This document shows positions 28,749 to 38,055 of a DNA stretch of 64,000 nucleotides, piece after piece. How positions within the stretch are numbered: the stretch's first letter is position 1; every line of letters begins with the position of its first letter. A program made the position numbers and the translations under genes. Under the pieces are notes generated by a model that searched no databases, was not told the origin of the DNA, and saw nothing but the letters and a program-made list of their open reading frames with translations. The stretch comes from Chamaesiphon minutus PCC 6605 (GTDB taxonomy: Bacteria; Cyanobacteriota; Cyanobacteriia; Cyanobacteriales; Chamaesiphonaceae), in the NCBI RefSeq assembly GCF_000317145.1, contig NC_019697.1, positions 4,166,886 through 4,230,885 on the forward strand, given 5' to 3'.

Positions 28749-29417
28749 ATGAATACTTCCGTTATCGTCGATCCTTCAGCTAAAATTAGCTCGTGGCGTC
28801 ATGCCACTTGGAATGAATATTTAGAGCGTGTCGAAAACCTGAGCGAAAACGAACGTGTTTTCTTTAACTTAGATACAATTTGGATCGATATGGGTAATGA
28901 AGGTATTAACCACTCGCGCTTTAACGAACTATTCTCGCTGCTGTTGTTTGTCTGGTTCTCTAGGCAAAGTGATGTAAAATTCGATCTGCTGGGTGGTTGT
29001 GTAATAGAAAAACCTCAGACTCAAAGTGCTGCACCCGATAAGGTATTATATGTAGGTGGTAATTCGCCAAAATGGAAATCGGGTGAACCGCGCCGCGTGA
29101 ATTTGGATCTATGGCGGGTACCAGATTTAGTAGCGGAGATTGCCGATACTACTTTGGCGATCGATTTAGATGAAAAGAAACAATTATATTTGGCTTTAGG
29201 GATTCCTGAATACTGGGTAATCGATGTTAAAGGCAAGCAAGTTTTGGCATTTAGATTAGTCGATCGCAAGTACGAACAATGTCCCGAATCATTAGTATTA
29301 ACCGGACTCCCAATTGAGTTACTAGAACAAACTTTAGAGCGGATGGATAATGAAAATGGTAATGCAGCTTTATGGTTTGCAGCTCAAATTCAAAATCTGC
29401 CAATCGAGACAAAATAG
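28749..29417 (+). CDS. Uma2 (DUF820) family protein
   Basis: 222 residues. The core reads PDLVAEIADTTLAIDLDEKKQLYLALGIPEYWVIDVKGKQVLAFRL, the PD-(D/E)XK-like core of Uma2 proteins (VxEI, then Lys in DEKKQLYLALGIPEYWVIDV). These occur in many copies in cyanobacterial genomes and have an endonuclease fold, but their function is unknown. A broken relative lies at 8290-8593. ATG at 28749 is preceded by AGAGGTTATACCCT, a fair ribosome-binding site. Positioned immediately after a nested MITE. Confidence 0.85.
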   Translation: MNTSVIVDPSAKISSWRHATWNEYLERVENLSENERVFFNLDTIWIDMGNEGINHSRFNELFSLLLFVWFSRQSDVKFDLLGGCVIEKPQTQSAAPDKVLYVGGNSPKWKSGEPRRVNLDLWRVPDLVAEIADTTLAIDLDEKKQLYLALGIPEYWVIDVKGKQVLAFRLVDRKYEQCPESLVLTGLPIELLEQTLERMDNENGNAALWFAAQIQNLPIETK

Positions 29418-29455
29418 GGTAATCGATCGATTGTCCCTACTCTAACTTATTCAAA

Positions 29456-30451
29456 TTATAAATTGTCTGTCGATCGAATAATATTCATCCCCGCATCTGC
29501 AAACCTTTGGTATGCAGCTTCAGCGACATCTGTATAATCGATGATGCCAGGAATGACGACTGGAGAAGTGCAATCTGCTAATAAATATACTTTCCGTGCT
29601 AATTGTGGATCGATGGCGTTAATTTCTGTCAGTATATCGCTGACCGTCCACGCTACACAATGACTCTGTGCTTGTCCGGCAATAATTAACTTATCTGCTG
29701 CTAATAAATGTCGAATCAAACTATCGTCTTTAGTAGCAATTGTTTCGCCGAGTTGGTTTGTAAAAACTTCTGGAGCCAATGCTGAGTAATTTTCCGTCAA
29801 AGTGCGATTGCCTTTGATCGAGAACATCGCCTGACTATTTCTAGCAATCCCATGAAAAAAGATTGCCTCTTCTACAGCGGGTACCAGTGCGTGTCCGATC
29901 CCGCCTAACATGGCATGATACGGCCAAATTAGCAGCGGATATTTGCCCCCATCGCTTAACTGCTGCACGTAATGTAATGCGTATGCTTGGAGTTTTACGG
30001 CATCGTCACCAAATTTAGGATTGACTTGCCATTTACCCGCGCTGACATCTTCTGGCGTAATTGTCGTTACTGCTGGCGTAGGATGTTCGCCGTTCTTATC
30101 GAGCCAAAAACTCGGATGAAAAATCTGATGGAGATGATGGGTATCCATCGTAGCAATAATTTGGTCGATTTTACCTAAATTGCGATAGATAAACTCACAC
30201 AATCGCACGTTATCCTCGATTGCGCCCCGACCGCTTCTACCCCCGACAAATAATTCAAATTCGGGCAAGCAAAAGGTATTCTGGACATCGATCGCCAACA
30301 GCTTGACATTGTTAGAGCCTTGATAAGTTGGGGTGAGTTGATGCTTTTGCGCCCAGGCTGTAGCCTCGATCGAGCGTTGCTGATACGGTACGCGCCAGAC
30401 TTCCCCGACGCTAGCTGGCTGGAAGTGTGATGGCATCGGCAATCGTGTCAT
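29456..30451 (-). CDS. Isochorismatase-family cysteine hydrolase
   Basis: 331 residues. KLLAIDVQNTFCLPEFELFV supplies the catalytic Asp, and IAGQAQSHCVAWTVSDIL the nucleophilic Cys in the usual family position. HPTPAVTTITPEDVSAGKW and LLIWPYHAMLGGIGHALVPA fill the middle. The family includes nicotinamidase and isochorismatase. It is longer than nicotinamidases (about 200 residues) because of an N-terminal extension of about 45 residues and inserts. The true substrate is unknown. Confidence 0.75.
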   Translation of the reverse strand: MTRLPMPSHFQPASVGEVWRVPYQQRSIEATAWAQKHQLTPTYQGSNNVKLLAIDVQNTFCLPEFELFVGGRSGRGAIEDNVRLCEFIYRNLGKIDQIIATMDTHHLHQIFHPSFWLDKNGEHPTPAVTTITPEDVSAGKWQVNPKFGDDAVKLQAYALHYVQQLSDGGKYPLLIWPYHAMLGGIGHALVPAVEEAIFFHGIARNSQAMFSIKGNRTLTENYSALAPEVFTNQLGETIATKDDSLIRHLLAADKLIIAGQAQSHCVAWTVSDILTEINAIDPQLARKVYLLADCTSPVVIPGIIDYTDVAEAAYQRFADAGMNIIRSTDNL

Positions 30452-30587
30452 ATATAGTAATTATATTTCTAACTTTAAATACAATTATAGTAATTATTAC
30501 CATATATAGCAACCGATCGGGATTTGAGGATTAAAGGATTGACAGGATGAGACGATGGGTATTATCCACCCATCACCCATTACCCAT

Positions 30588-31850
30588 CTACCCTCTAGCC
30601 CCTATCCTTAGTGCCAAACCAGTATCTGGATCGAACAGGTGAATTTTCTCTGTAGTTGGCGACAGCCAGACTTCTTCCCCAATTGTGACTATTTTATCGG
30701 GTGCGACCCTAACTTGAACTATGAGATCGACGCGATCGAGATCGAGAATCTGTACAGAAATATAAGTATCATTACCTAATGCTTCGACTGTTTCGATCGT
30801 CCCGCGAAAATTTTTGGTTGCGGGTAAACCCAAGGTAAAATGTTCGGGACGAATACCCATTAATAAAGGTTTGCCCACATAACCGTCGAGGATAGTTTCC
30901 CATTCTGCCGATAAGGTCATTCTAAATTGTTTATTGCCGATCGATAGTGGTAATTTTGCTTGTACGGGAATTAAATTCATCGGTGGCGAACCAATAAATT
31001 GAGCGACAAAAATATTCGCAGGATGATTGTATATTTCTAGTGGAGTCGCAACTTGTTGAATTTGTCCCTGATTCATTACGGCAATACGATCGCCCATAGT
31101 CATTGCTTCAGTTTGGTCATGAGTGACATAGATCGTCGTCGTACCTAATTGGCGTTGCAATTTAACGATTTGAGTGCGAGTTTCTGCTCGTAATTTGGCA
31201 TCGAGATTAGATAATGGTTCATCCATTAAAAAGACTTTGGCATCGCGAGCGATCGCTCTTCCTAGTGCTACCCGCTGTTTTTGTCCGCCAGAAAGTTGTT
31301 TGGGAAAACGATCGAGCAAGCCCTCAATTTTGAGCATTTGGGCAACTTGTTTTACTTTTTTGGCAATAATTTTTTCCCGTCCTGAAATGTAACGCAAACC
31401 ACGGGGAAATCCTCTAGTAATTTCGACTAAAAAGTTTTCGGCTTGTGGAGAAATCCGCCGCTCTTTTTTGGTGATAGTTGAGGAGCTAAAAGATTGACTC
31501 CGCCGTAGCCCAAAGGCAATATTGTCATACACCCGCATGTGTGGATAAAGCGCGTAACTCTGGAACACCATTGCGATATCTCGTTCCTTCGGCGGCAAAT
31601 CATTTACTAGTGTTTCCCCGATCTGGATATTCCCAGCAGTAAGTGTCTCTAAGCCAGCAATTAGCCGCAACAGAGTACTTTTACCGCAGCCAGATGCACC
31701 AACTAACACCATGAATTCGCCATCGTTCACAGTCAAATTTATCCGCCGCAGAACGCTTTCTGGAACTGTAAGCTCTGGCGTTCCGGCTTTACCCCCTTTG
31801 GTGCCAGCAGGATAAATCTTATGGATATTTTCAAGAATAACTTGTGCCAC
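30588..31850 (-). CDS. MalK/UgpC-type ABC transporter ATP-binding protein
   Basis: 420 residues. Walker A GASGCGKST, Q-loop MVFQSYALYPHM, signature LSGGQKQRVALGRAIARD, Walker B VFLMDEPLSNLDAKLR and His switch THDQTEA, then a C-terminal TOBE/OB region (GIRPEHF). This is the CUT1/UgpC class, which energises uptake of sugars or glycerol-3-phosphate. An insert of about 45 residues (SSSTITKKERRISPQAENFL then RGLRYISGREKI) lies between the Q-loop and the signature; it is uncommon in MalK but seen in some cyanobacterial UgpC-like proteins. No permease or binding-protein gene is adjacent, so it may serve several transporters. Confidence 0.88.
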   Translation of the reverse strand: MAQVILENIHKIYPAGTKGGKAGTPELTVPESVLRRINLTVNDGEFMVLVGASGCGKSTLLRLIAGLETLTAGNIQIGETLVNDLPPKERDIAMVFQSYALYPHMRVYDNIAFGLRRSQSFSSSTITKKERRISPQAENFLVEITRGFPRGLRYISGREKIIAKKVKQVAQMLKIEGLLDRFPKQLSGGQKQRVALGRAIARDAKVFLMDEPLSNLDAKLRAETRTQIVKLQRQLGTTTIYVTHDQTEAMTMGDRIAVMNQGQIQQVATPLEIYNHPANIFVAQFIGSPPMNLIPVQAKLPLSIGNKQFRMTLSAEWETILDGYVGKPLLMGIRPEHFTLGLPATKNFRGTIETVEALGNDTYISVQILDLDRVDLIVQVRVAPDKIVTIGEEVWLSPTTEKIHLFDPDTGLALRIGARG

Positions 31851-32221
31851 GGTAGATTGCTGTCAATTACGCGAGAGTCTTTATCTTCCCACACTATTGA
31901 AGATATCGCAGCCGTGGACTTTGACTGATGAGCGGGGTCTTCTCATCACAAGCTAGTCAACAGTTAGGAGTTATTTGTGAGGTTAGGGAGTAGGGAGTAG
32001 AGGGATCGGGAAATAATGCCAGCATTTACACTCCTACCCTCTACCAACCACCAGCAACTTCTGCCACAAGAGGGGGGTAGCACATCGGTTATCTCTACAT
32101 CAGTCAACATTTCTCCCTCCCGATCCCCCGCGTTAAACTTAAAGATATTCGGTAAGTAAAGACTTTCAACTGTCAAAGTCGTTACATTAAAAGAATAAAT
32201 AAGCTTTTTTTACAGGTAGTT
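31851..32221. other. 371-bp divergent intergenic region
   Basis: This holds promoters for the leftward ABC ATPase and the rightward DUF1517 gene. At about 31982-32005 and 32030-32045 there are GTAGGGAGTAGAGGG and complementary CCTACCCTCTACC runs, a loose inverted repeat. A reverse ORF (31964-32176) reads through these and is not credible. No other feature is seen. Confidence 0.4.
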
Positions 32222-33178
32222 ATGATTGACAAACTGCGCGCTCTCCTTAAACCTATGGTGAAGACCCTTGTAGCAGTCGGACTAGTCCTAACTCTCGTGT
32301 TTGCTCAGACTGGCGATGCTTTCGCCGCACGGAGTGGTGGACGCATTGGCGGTGGTTCTTTCCGCTCTCCCAGCCGAGGATATAGTTCTCCTGGGAATAG
32401 TTATCCCAGCCGTGGTGGTGGTGGTTATTACCCAGGTGGTGGTTTCTCGCCGTTCTTCTTTCTCCCGTTCATTGGCGGTGGCGGTGGTAGCCTCTTATCG
32501 CTATTCGTGATGATTGCCATTGGTGGATTCTTAGTCAATACTTTCCGTCGGGTAGCTGGTGGCGATAACTTTGAAGGTGATGTTTACAATCCCCAAGTTT
32601 CGATCGCACAAATTCAAGTCGGTTTACTGGCAGAAGCACGCAATGTCCAGTCTAAGCTAGACCAATTGGCAGAGACTGTCAATGCGGATACGGCCAGCGG
32701 CAGAATGTACCTTCTGCAAGAAACCAGCCTCGAGCTGCTCCGTCACCCTGAATACTGGACTTATGGTAAGACTGGCGTTCAACAAGCTAAACTCGATCGA
32801 GCAGAAGCCGTCTTCAATCAATTGTCCCTCAACGAACGCGGTAAGTTTACAACAGAAACCCTCAGCAATGTAAACAATCAGCTCCGTCAGGCTCAAACCA
32901 ATGCGACACTCAATTCTACTGGTGAATTAGTCACAGTCGAGCAAGAGCAAGAACGCTCTGAGTACATTATCGTCACGCTATTAGTAGCTGCTACTCGTCC
33001 GCTCCAACTGCCTAAAATTAACGGGCAAGACGATTTGCGTCAAGCTCTCCAAACTCTTGGTAGTCTCGATGGCAGTGCCTTAGTCGCTGTCGAAGCCATC
33101 TGGACGCCCCAAGCCAATGGCGATGCGCTCACTACTGATGATATCCTCGCTCACTATCCCGATCTCAAACTAGTTTAA
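32222..33178 (+). CDS. DUF1517 membrane protein
   Basis: 318 residues. A signal-like span (LVAVGLVLTLVFAQTGDAFA) ends in AFA, then a Gly/Ser/Tyr-rich segment (SGGRIGGGSFRSPSRGYSSP, GGGGYYPGGGFSPFFF), a second span (SLLSLFVMIAIGGFLVNTF) and a soluble domain of about 200 residues containing YNPQVSIAQIQVGLLAEARN and EYIIVTLLVAATRPLQLP. This is the DUF1517 architecture, conserved in cyanobacteria and chloroplasts, function unknown. A strong terminator follows at 33199-33223. Confidence 0.87.
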   Translation: MIDKLRALLKPMVKTLVAVGLVLTLVFAQTGDAFAARSGGRIGGGSFRSPSRGYSSPGNSYPSRGGGGYYPGGGFSPFFFLPFIGGGGGSLLSLFVMIAIGGFLVNTFRRVAGGDNFEGDVYNPQVSIAQIQVGLLAEARNVQSKLDQLAETVNADTASGRMYLLQETSLELLRHPEYWTYGKTGVQQAKLDRAEAVFNQLSLNERGKFTTETLSNVNNQLRQAQTNATLNSTGELVTVEQEQERSEYIIVTLLVAATRPLQLPKINGQDDLRQALQTLGSLDGSALVAVEAIWTPQANGDALTTDDILAHYPDLKLV

Positions 33179-33198
33179 TCGTTTTGTAGCTCGAACAG

Positions 33199-33223
33199 CC
33201 TCCCCAAGTGGGGAGGTTTTTTT
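33199..33223 (+). terminator. Rho-independent terminator of the DUF1517 gene
   Basis: CCTCCCCAAGTGGGGAGG forms a perfect 8-bp stem with a 2-nt loop, followed by seven T residues, 20 bp after the stop codon. Confidence 0.93.
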
Positions 33224-33314
33224 GTGAGTTGATAGTGAATAATGGATAGTTGCTAATTCACTATCCACTATCCACAATTCACTATCCACTACGCTCTAAT
33301 CTAAGCTGAAGATA

Positions 33315-34586
33315 TTAACTCCTCAGTTCGACTGGTAACTTTACCGCAAACTCCGTCCAGCCTCCGGTACTAGCAAGCTGAATTTCACCATGTAATTGAG
33401 CGACTAACTTTTGAACTAAAGATAGTCCCAATCCACTACCACCTTGCTGCGATCGATCGCTACCCGGTATCCGATAAAATTGTTCAAAGATGTGTGGTAA
33501 ATGTTGTGCGGATATTTCTGCCTGGTTTTTAAAAACGATCGCCATCCAGTCTGCCTGTGGATTGGCTTCGATCTCGACTAAGATCTGACCGTCTAAATCG
33601 GTATATTTACAAGCATTATTTAATAGCTCGATCGCAATTTTGGTCAGACAAGATCGATTTGTCATAATTGTTGGCAGCCATTGCGCCGGAGCAACAGTCA
33701 ATTTTTGCCGATGTTTGTGAGCGCGATGGATGAAAGGTTCGATCGTCGTTGGCAACCAAGTAGCAATATCTACTACTTCGAGTTCGACTTTATCGCTCGA
33801 TAGCTCTAATCTTTGTAGTTCTAAAGTCTTGTCGATCAAGTCTACTTCTCGATCGCATTCTTGCTCCAAGATTGCTAGATATTTTTCGGCACTGTGTCCC
33901 ACCAATATTTCAGCCACGATCGGATCGTTATTAAGACTAGTCTTTAGCATTCGCATGGCCATTTTAATATTCATCAACGGCGCACGTAAATCATGAGCAA
34001 TATTATTGATAAAATCATCTTTCTGCTGGCACCGCGATTCTAGTGTAGAAATCTTTTCGATTAACTCAGCTAGATCTGCTAATGGAGAGGAAGTAATGGG
34101 GATCGAGCTAGTTGTCATACTGACTTCTACTAACATATTTATCGCTGTTAATAGTTGTTGTCCCAATGCTTGTACCCAAGACAAATCTTGAGCAGTCCAG
34201 ATACTATTGAGATTGCCTAACAAACAAATTCTGCCCCATAATTCACTAGTTGGTGGCAATTGTTGGGAATAAATATCTTCCGTACATCTAGCCTGTACGA
34301 GTAATGGAATAAATACATATCGATCGCAAATATTGATATTCATTACCGTAGTCATAGCGGTAAATTCAACAATCTCTCGATCGTGCAATCGTCGATCGAT
34401 TTCTGCGGCTTTTTCTGGTTCCAGTCTCAATGTTAATTGACCGAGATCTGGCAACTGGGCGATCGTCAACCATTGATGTAGCTGGGGTTGATATTGTTGG
34501 ATCGATACCCCATTTAAAACTAAAATTTCCTGAATTTGAGCAGCCGTAAGTTGACAGAGATAAGTTGAGTCGGTATGACTGAGCAT
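33315..34586 (-). CDS. Sensor histidine kinase with N-terminal sensory domain
   Basis: 423 residues, no membrane spans. The first 150 residues (LQLTAAQIQEILVLNG-type start; FIPLLVQARCTEDIYSQQLP; SWVQALGQQLLTAINML) look like a GAF/DICT-type input domain. The H-box is INNIAHDLRAPLMNIKMAM with His198, followed by LEQECDREVDLIDKTLEL. The ATPase domain has ELLNNACKYTD, HIFEQFYRIPGSD and GGSGLGLSLVQKL. Kinase core motifs are complete except that the G1 DxGxG box is replaced by KNQAEISAQ, so ATP turnover may be altered. It resembles the kinase at 54301-55020 in the ECDR linker motif. No adjacent response regulator. Confidence 0.83.
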   Translation of the reverse strand: MLSHTDSTYLCQLTAAQIQEILVLNGVSIQQYQPQLHQWLTIAQLPDLGQLTLRLEPEKAAEIDRRLHDREIVEFTAMTTVMNINICDRYVFIPLLVQARCTEDIYSQQLPPTSELWGRICLLGNLNSIWTAQDLSWVQALGQQLLTAINMLVEVSMTTSSIPITSSPLADLAELIEKISTLESRCQQKDDFINNIAHDLRAPLMNIKMAMRMLKTSLNNDPIVAEILVGHSAEKYLAILEQECDREVDLIDKTLELQRLELSSDKVELEVVDIATWLPTTIEPFIHRAHKHRQKLTVAPAQWLPTIMTNRSCLTKIAIELLNNACKYTDLDGQILVEIEANPQADWMAIVFKNQAEISAQHLPHIFEQFYRIPGSDRSQQGGSGLGLSLVQKLVAQLHGEIQLASTGGWTEFAVKLPVELRS

Positions 34587-34697
34587 GAATGGTTATCGGG
34601 GTTCCGTTGTCAAGTAGAGATCGGTGCGAGCGATCCGGCGATCCTGTCAATTGATAAAATTTGTTACAATATTAAAATAAAGTATGCGAAAAAGTAT

Positions 34698-35387
34698 ATG
34701 AGCGAGCAAAGTCCGGCAGAAACAGCATTACTGACACAACAGTTGGAGAGTCCAGATCTCCGAGACCGGATGGTGGCTTTGGCATCTTTGCGACACGTTC
34801 CTGCTGATGTGGCATTACCGTTAATTAAAAAAGTACTCAACGATGAAAGCTTACAACTGCGATCGATGGCAGTGTTTGCTTTAGGCGTCAAAGTCACACC
34901 AGAATCTTACCCGATTTTGATTGACATCCTTGCTAACGATCCAGATTATGGCATTCGCGCCGATGCCGCAGGTGCTCTCGGATACTTAGAAGATGTCCGC
35001 GCCTTTGAAGCACTTGTCAGGGCGTTTTATGAGGATACTGACTGGTTAGTGCGTTTTAGTGCGGCTGTATCGTTGGGCAATCTCAAAGATCCGCGTGCTT
35101 TCGACTTGCTCATGCGGGCATTGGATTCCCCAGAAATATTACTCCAACAAGCGGCCATTGCGGCATTAGGCGAGATTAAAGCTGTTTCGGCGGTCGATCG
35201 GTTAGTATTGTTTATTGACTCCGAAAACTGGATGGTACGCCAACGCTTGGCAGAAGCATTAGGACAATTACCCACCCCCAAAAGTATTTCTGCACTTAAA
35301 TATCTTACCAAAGACAGCCACCCTCACGTATCGGCAGCAGCAATTATCTGTCTGCAACGCTTAGAAGATAAAGAGGATCCCAAGTAG
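34698..35387 (+). CDS. HEAT-repeat protein, NblB-like
   Basis: 229 residues made of about six HEAT/PBS-lyase repeats, for example LRSMAVFALGVKVTPESYPI, DYGIRADAAGALGYLEDVRA, DWLVRFSAAVSLGNLKDPRA, EILLQQAAIAALGEIKAVSA and NWMVRQRLAEALGQLPTPKS. Proteins of this size and pattern in cyanobacteria are annotated NblB-like, related to phycobilisome degradation or bilin-lyase folds. ATG at 34698 (SEQSPAETALL) is chosen over a far upstream start at 34575 that overlaps the divergent kinase. Followed by a strong terminator, and 150 bp further by a bilin lyase gene, in keeping with a phycobilisome role. Confidence 0.78.
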   Translation: MSEQSPAETALLTQQLESPDLRDRMVALASLRHVPADVALPLIKKVLNDESLQLRSMAVFALGVKVTPESYPILIDILANDPDYGIRADAAGALGYLEDVRAFEALVRAFYEDTDWLVRFSAAVSLGNLKDPRAFDLLMRALDSPEILLQQAAIAALGEIKAVSAVDRLVLFIDSENWMVRQRLAEALGQLPTPKSISALKYLTKDSHPHVSAAAIICLQRLEDKEDPK

Positions 35388-35410
35388 AGGAGTTATACTA
35401 AGTTACTGGT

Positions 35411-35446
35411 AAAGCTCGATTTTACAAAATCGAGCTTTGTCTTTTT
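35411..35446 (+). terminator. Rho-independent terminator after the HEAT-repeat gene
   Basis: AAAGCTCGATTTT and AAAATCGAGCTTT pair perfectly around a 2-nt AC loop, followed by GTCTTTTT. Confidence 0.9.
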
Positions 35447-35539
35447 AAAGTGGAGGTAAATTAAGCTTTAATTTGGCCGTTGGTACAACTAACTACTACC
35501 CATCCACCCATCTACCCATCTATCCCCTATCCCCTCATC

Positions 35540-36091
35540 ATGGATGTCCGCGAATTTTTTGAGTTGAGTGCTGGCAAATGGTTTTCGCAAAAAACCAGTC
35601 AACACCTAACTTTGAAACAGTCAGAACACGGTAAGTCCGATCTGATTATTGAAATTTTACCCACCGATAATCCACAAGCAGTTCAATTGTGCCAGCAAAT
35701 AGGTATCGATCCTGGCTCGATTTGGGGTGGGATTAAATATACTTGGAAAGGTACGATTAGTTGGGACCCTCAGCCTCAAACTGCCGCTAATCAAAACGGT
35801 GAATCGATCGCGATCGCAGTAGCCGATTCGCCAGCAGCGAAGACTGGTAAGCTCTTTTACGCACCTAAATTATCATCTGCTGGTGCGGCTGCGTCAACGC
35901 CTCGATCGGTAAAATACACCCTCGGCGAAGATGAAGCACTCACTTTAGTGACACAGCAAGAAAATATCTCGATCGAAGAACGAGTTTGGTTTGAAAGCAA
36001 CAATGTCAGACTGCGAACCACAATTGTCACTCAACCCAGCGGCGACTCCCTTGCGTCCTTCTATTCAGAAATTCGGATGGGAGGAGGTTAG
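35540..36091 (+). CDS. cpcS: Phycobiliprotein lyase, CpcS/CpcU family
   Basis: 183 residues. DVREFFELSAGKWFSQKTSQ, GKSDLIIEIL, IWGGIKYTWKGTISWD and ERVWFESNNVRLRTTIV are conserved in the CpcS/CpcU chromophore lyases, which adopt a lipocalin-like barrel and attach phycocyanobilin to Cys84 of phycobiliprotein subunits. Family knowledge cannot separate CpcS from CpcU here. The C-terminal ASFYSEIRMGG also matches. The upstream frame to 35480 only translates CATCCACC repeats, so ATG 35540 is the start; it follows CCCTATCCCCTCATC with no Shine-Dalgarno. Near the NblB-like gene. Confidence 0.87.
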   Translation: MDVREFFELSAGKWFSQKTSQHLTLKQSEHGKSDLIIEILPTDNPQAVQLCQQIGIDPGSIWGGIKYTWKGTISWDPQPQTAANQNGESIAIAVADSPAAKTGKLFYAPKLSSAGAAASTPRSVKYTLGEDEALTLVTQQENISIEERVWFESNNVRLRTTIVTQPSGDSLASFYSEIRMGGG

Positions 36092-36279
36092 GGGATAGTG
36101 GGGAGTTGGGAGTTGGTAGAGCAAGCTTTCTAACCCACTACCCATTCATCCACTCGTCCACCCATCCACCTATCCACTCCTCTGCCAAAATAACCGATCC
36201 CCGAAATTTCCCTGTTGCCAAAATTGTTGCAGAATGTAAAAATGCGGTTGGTCTATTATCAGGTAAATTTTAAAAATAC

Positions 36280-37341
36280 GTGCAATCTAATTTAATCGAG
36301 CCGATCGTTCCAGACTCATCTGCATTCGAGCGAGAAAGGCTCCCTTTCACCATCCAAGATGTTCGAGCGGCGATCCCCAAGCATTGTTTTGAGCCTTCTA
36401 CCTGGAAATCTTTATCTTATTTTTTCCGCGATGTCGTTATCGTAGCTGGACTGTACGCCATTGCTGCCAAGTTAGATTCTTGGTTCTTCTATCCCATCTT
36501 CTGGTTCATGCAAGCGACGATGTTTTGGGCATTATTCGTCATCGGACATGACTGCGGTCATGGTTCGTTTTCTCGCTACAAGTGGCTCAACAACTTAGTC
36601 GGACACATATCTCATTCTTTTATTTTAGTGCCTTATCACGGTTGGCGGATCAGCCACCGGACGCATCACAAAAATACCGGAAACATCGAAACTGACGAAA
36701 GTTGGTATCCCGTGACGGAAGGCAAATACGACGAAATGCAGTGGTGGGAAAAATTCCTGCGTTTCGATCTAACTTTATTACTCGCTTATCCTTTATATCT
36801 ATTCCGTCGTTCTCCCGAACGTCCCGGTGGTTCGCACTTCCACCCTGCTAGTCCCCTCTTTCGCGAATCCGAAAAGTGGGATGTGATTACTAGCACGATC
36901 TGGTGTGCGGTGATGGTAGCTTTAGTTGCTGCGGGTACATTTACCTGGGGTTGGCTATGGCTGGTGAAGTTCTACTTAGTTCCTTATCTGGGTTTTGTGG
37001 TTTGGTTGGATTTAGTTACTTTCCTGCATCACACTGACGATGAAATCCCTTGGTACCGTGGCAAAGATTGGTATTTCCTCAAAGGTGCAATTTCGACGAT
37101 CGATGTCGATTATGGCCTGATTAACAATATTCACCATGATATCGGCACTCACGTCGCTCACCACATCTTCTTAACAATCCCTCACTACCACCTCCTAGAG
37201 GCAACAGAGGCGATTAAACCCGTATTAGGTGAGTACTATCGTAAATCCAATCGCTCCATCTGGGCAGCCTTCTGGGATGCTAAGGAGAATTGTCATTACG
37301 TCTCAAATACTGGCTCGAATATTTATTATCGATCGAAGTAG
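36280..37341 (+). CDS. desB: Omega-3 (delta-15) fatty-acid desaturase, DesB type
   Basis: 353 residues. Three histidine boxes bind the di-iron centre: HDCGHGSF (about 90), HRTHHKNTG (about 126) and NIHHDIGTHVAHH (about 285). Several spans (VVIVAGLYAIAAKL, FWFMQATMFWALFVI, WLWLVKFYLVPYLGF) follow the family topology. The HDCGHGSFS first box and IHHDIGTHVAHH third box are those of DesB, which introduces the omega-3 double bond in membrane lipids and is usually induced by cold. The start is GTG at 36280 (QSNLIEPIV). It reads on the same strand as the bilin lyase with CATCCACC repeats between. Confidence 0.92.
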   Translation: MQSNLIEPIVPDSSAFERERLPFTIQDVRAAIPKHCFEPSTWKSLSYFFRDVVIVAGLYAIAAKLDSWFFYPIFWFMQATMFWALFVIGHDCGHGSFSRYKWLNNLVGHISHSFILVPYHGWRISHRTHHKNTGNIETDESWYPVTEGKYDEMQWWEKFLRFDLTLLLAYPLYLFRRSPERPGGSHFHPASPLFRESEKWDVITSTIWCAVMVALVAAGTFTWGWLWLVKFYLVPYLGFVVWLDLVTFLHHTDDEIPWYRGKDWYFLKGAISTIDVDYGLINNIHHDIGTHVAHHIFLTIPHYHLLEATEAIKPVLGEYYRKSNRSIWAAFWDAKENCHYVSNTGSNIYYRSK

Positions 37342-37344
37342 AGG

Positions 37345-37440
37345 TTAGGCTTTAGGCTCTAGACTTTAGGCTTTAGTTAGAGGGTAGAGAGTCGAGGTTA
37401 GAGGGTAGGCAAGAAGGTTTTAGGCTTTAGGTTATAAAAC
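37345..37440. repeat. TTTAGGC heptamer array upstream of the peroxiredoxin gene
   Basis: Copies of TTTAGGC and degenerate forms (TTAGGCTTTAGGCTCTAGAC, CTTTAGGCTTTAG, TTTTAGGCTTTAGG) occupy 37345-37435. Beyond them, 37441-37497 is a CT-rich run (CCATCCACCCATCCACCC) that ends on the next start codon. The same heptamer fills the gaps at 53.2, 54.2, 55.1 and 60.3 kb. Confidence 0.8.
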
Positions 37441-37497
37441 TGTGTTCCACTCTCCCCCTCTCTCCCTCCCATCCACCCATCCACCCATCCACTCTCC

Positions 37498-38055
37498 ATG
37501 TCTCGACGTTACTTTTTAACTAACTTATTAGCAGTTTGTGTCAGTGCAATCTTGTTGTGGGGAAATCTCGTACCTGCGGCACAGGCGATGGGAGGTAAAT
37601 TACCAACAATAAATCAACCCGCACCAACATTTACATTGCCAACCAATACTGGCGCAGGCAAAGTCGCCTTGAGTGACTATGCTGGCAAGTGGCTAGTTTT
37701 ATATTTTTACCCGAAAGATTTCACATCCGGTTGTACGTTAGAAGCGCGGAAATTTCAACAAGATTTGCCAAAATATCAGCAACATCAAACAGAAATTGTG
37801 GGCGTAAGTGCTGATTCGATCGATTCTCATGCCGAATTTTGCGATTCGGAAGGGTTAAAGTTTCCGCTTCTAGCCGATACCGACGGCCAAGTTAGCAAAG
37901 CCTACGGTTCGTGGATGGGCATTTATTCGATGCGGCACAGTTTTATTATCGATCCTCAAGGAATCTTGCGTGCGACTTTTACAGACGTCAATCCGATCGC
38001 GCATAGTCGGGAAGTATTAACCGAACTCGATCGACTTCAAGCCGCCAAAACATAA
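37498..38055 (+). CDS. Exported PrxQ/BCP-type peroxiredoxin
   Basis: 185 residues. The N-terminal MSRRYFLTNLLAVCVSAILL followed by VPAAQAMG is a signal peptide with a likely cut after AQA. The mature domain has FTLPTNTGAGKVALSDYAGKW, then YFYPKDFTSGCTLEARKFQQD with the peroxidatic Cys at about 79, DTDGQVSKAYGSWMG and MRHSFIIDPQGILR. The usual resolving Cys five residues after the first (GCTxEAC) is Arg here; another Cys lies in AEFCDSEG. It reduces peroxides in the periplasm or thylakoid lumen. No Shine-Dalgarno; ATG directly abuts a CCATCCAC array. Confidence 0.86.
   Translation: MSRRYFLTNLLAVCVSAILLWGNLVPAAQAMGGKLPTINQPAPTFTLPTNTGAGKVALSDYAGKWLVLYFYPKDFTSGCTLEARKFQQDLPKYQQHQTEIVGVSADSIDSHAEFCDSEGLKFPLLADTDGQVSKAYGSWMGIYSMRHSFIIDPQGILRATFTDVNPIAHSREVLTELDRLQAAKT

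Noticed and set aside
31964-32176. 70-residue leftward ORF upstream of DUF1517
   Set aside because: Reads through an inverted GTAGGGAG repeat, no domain.
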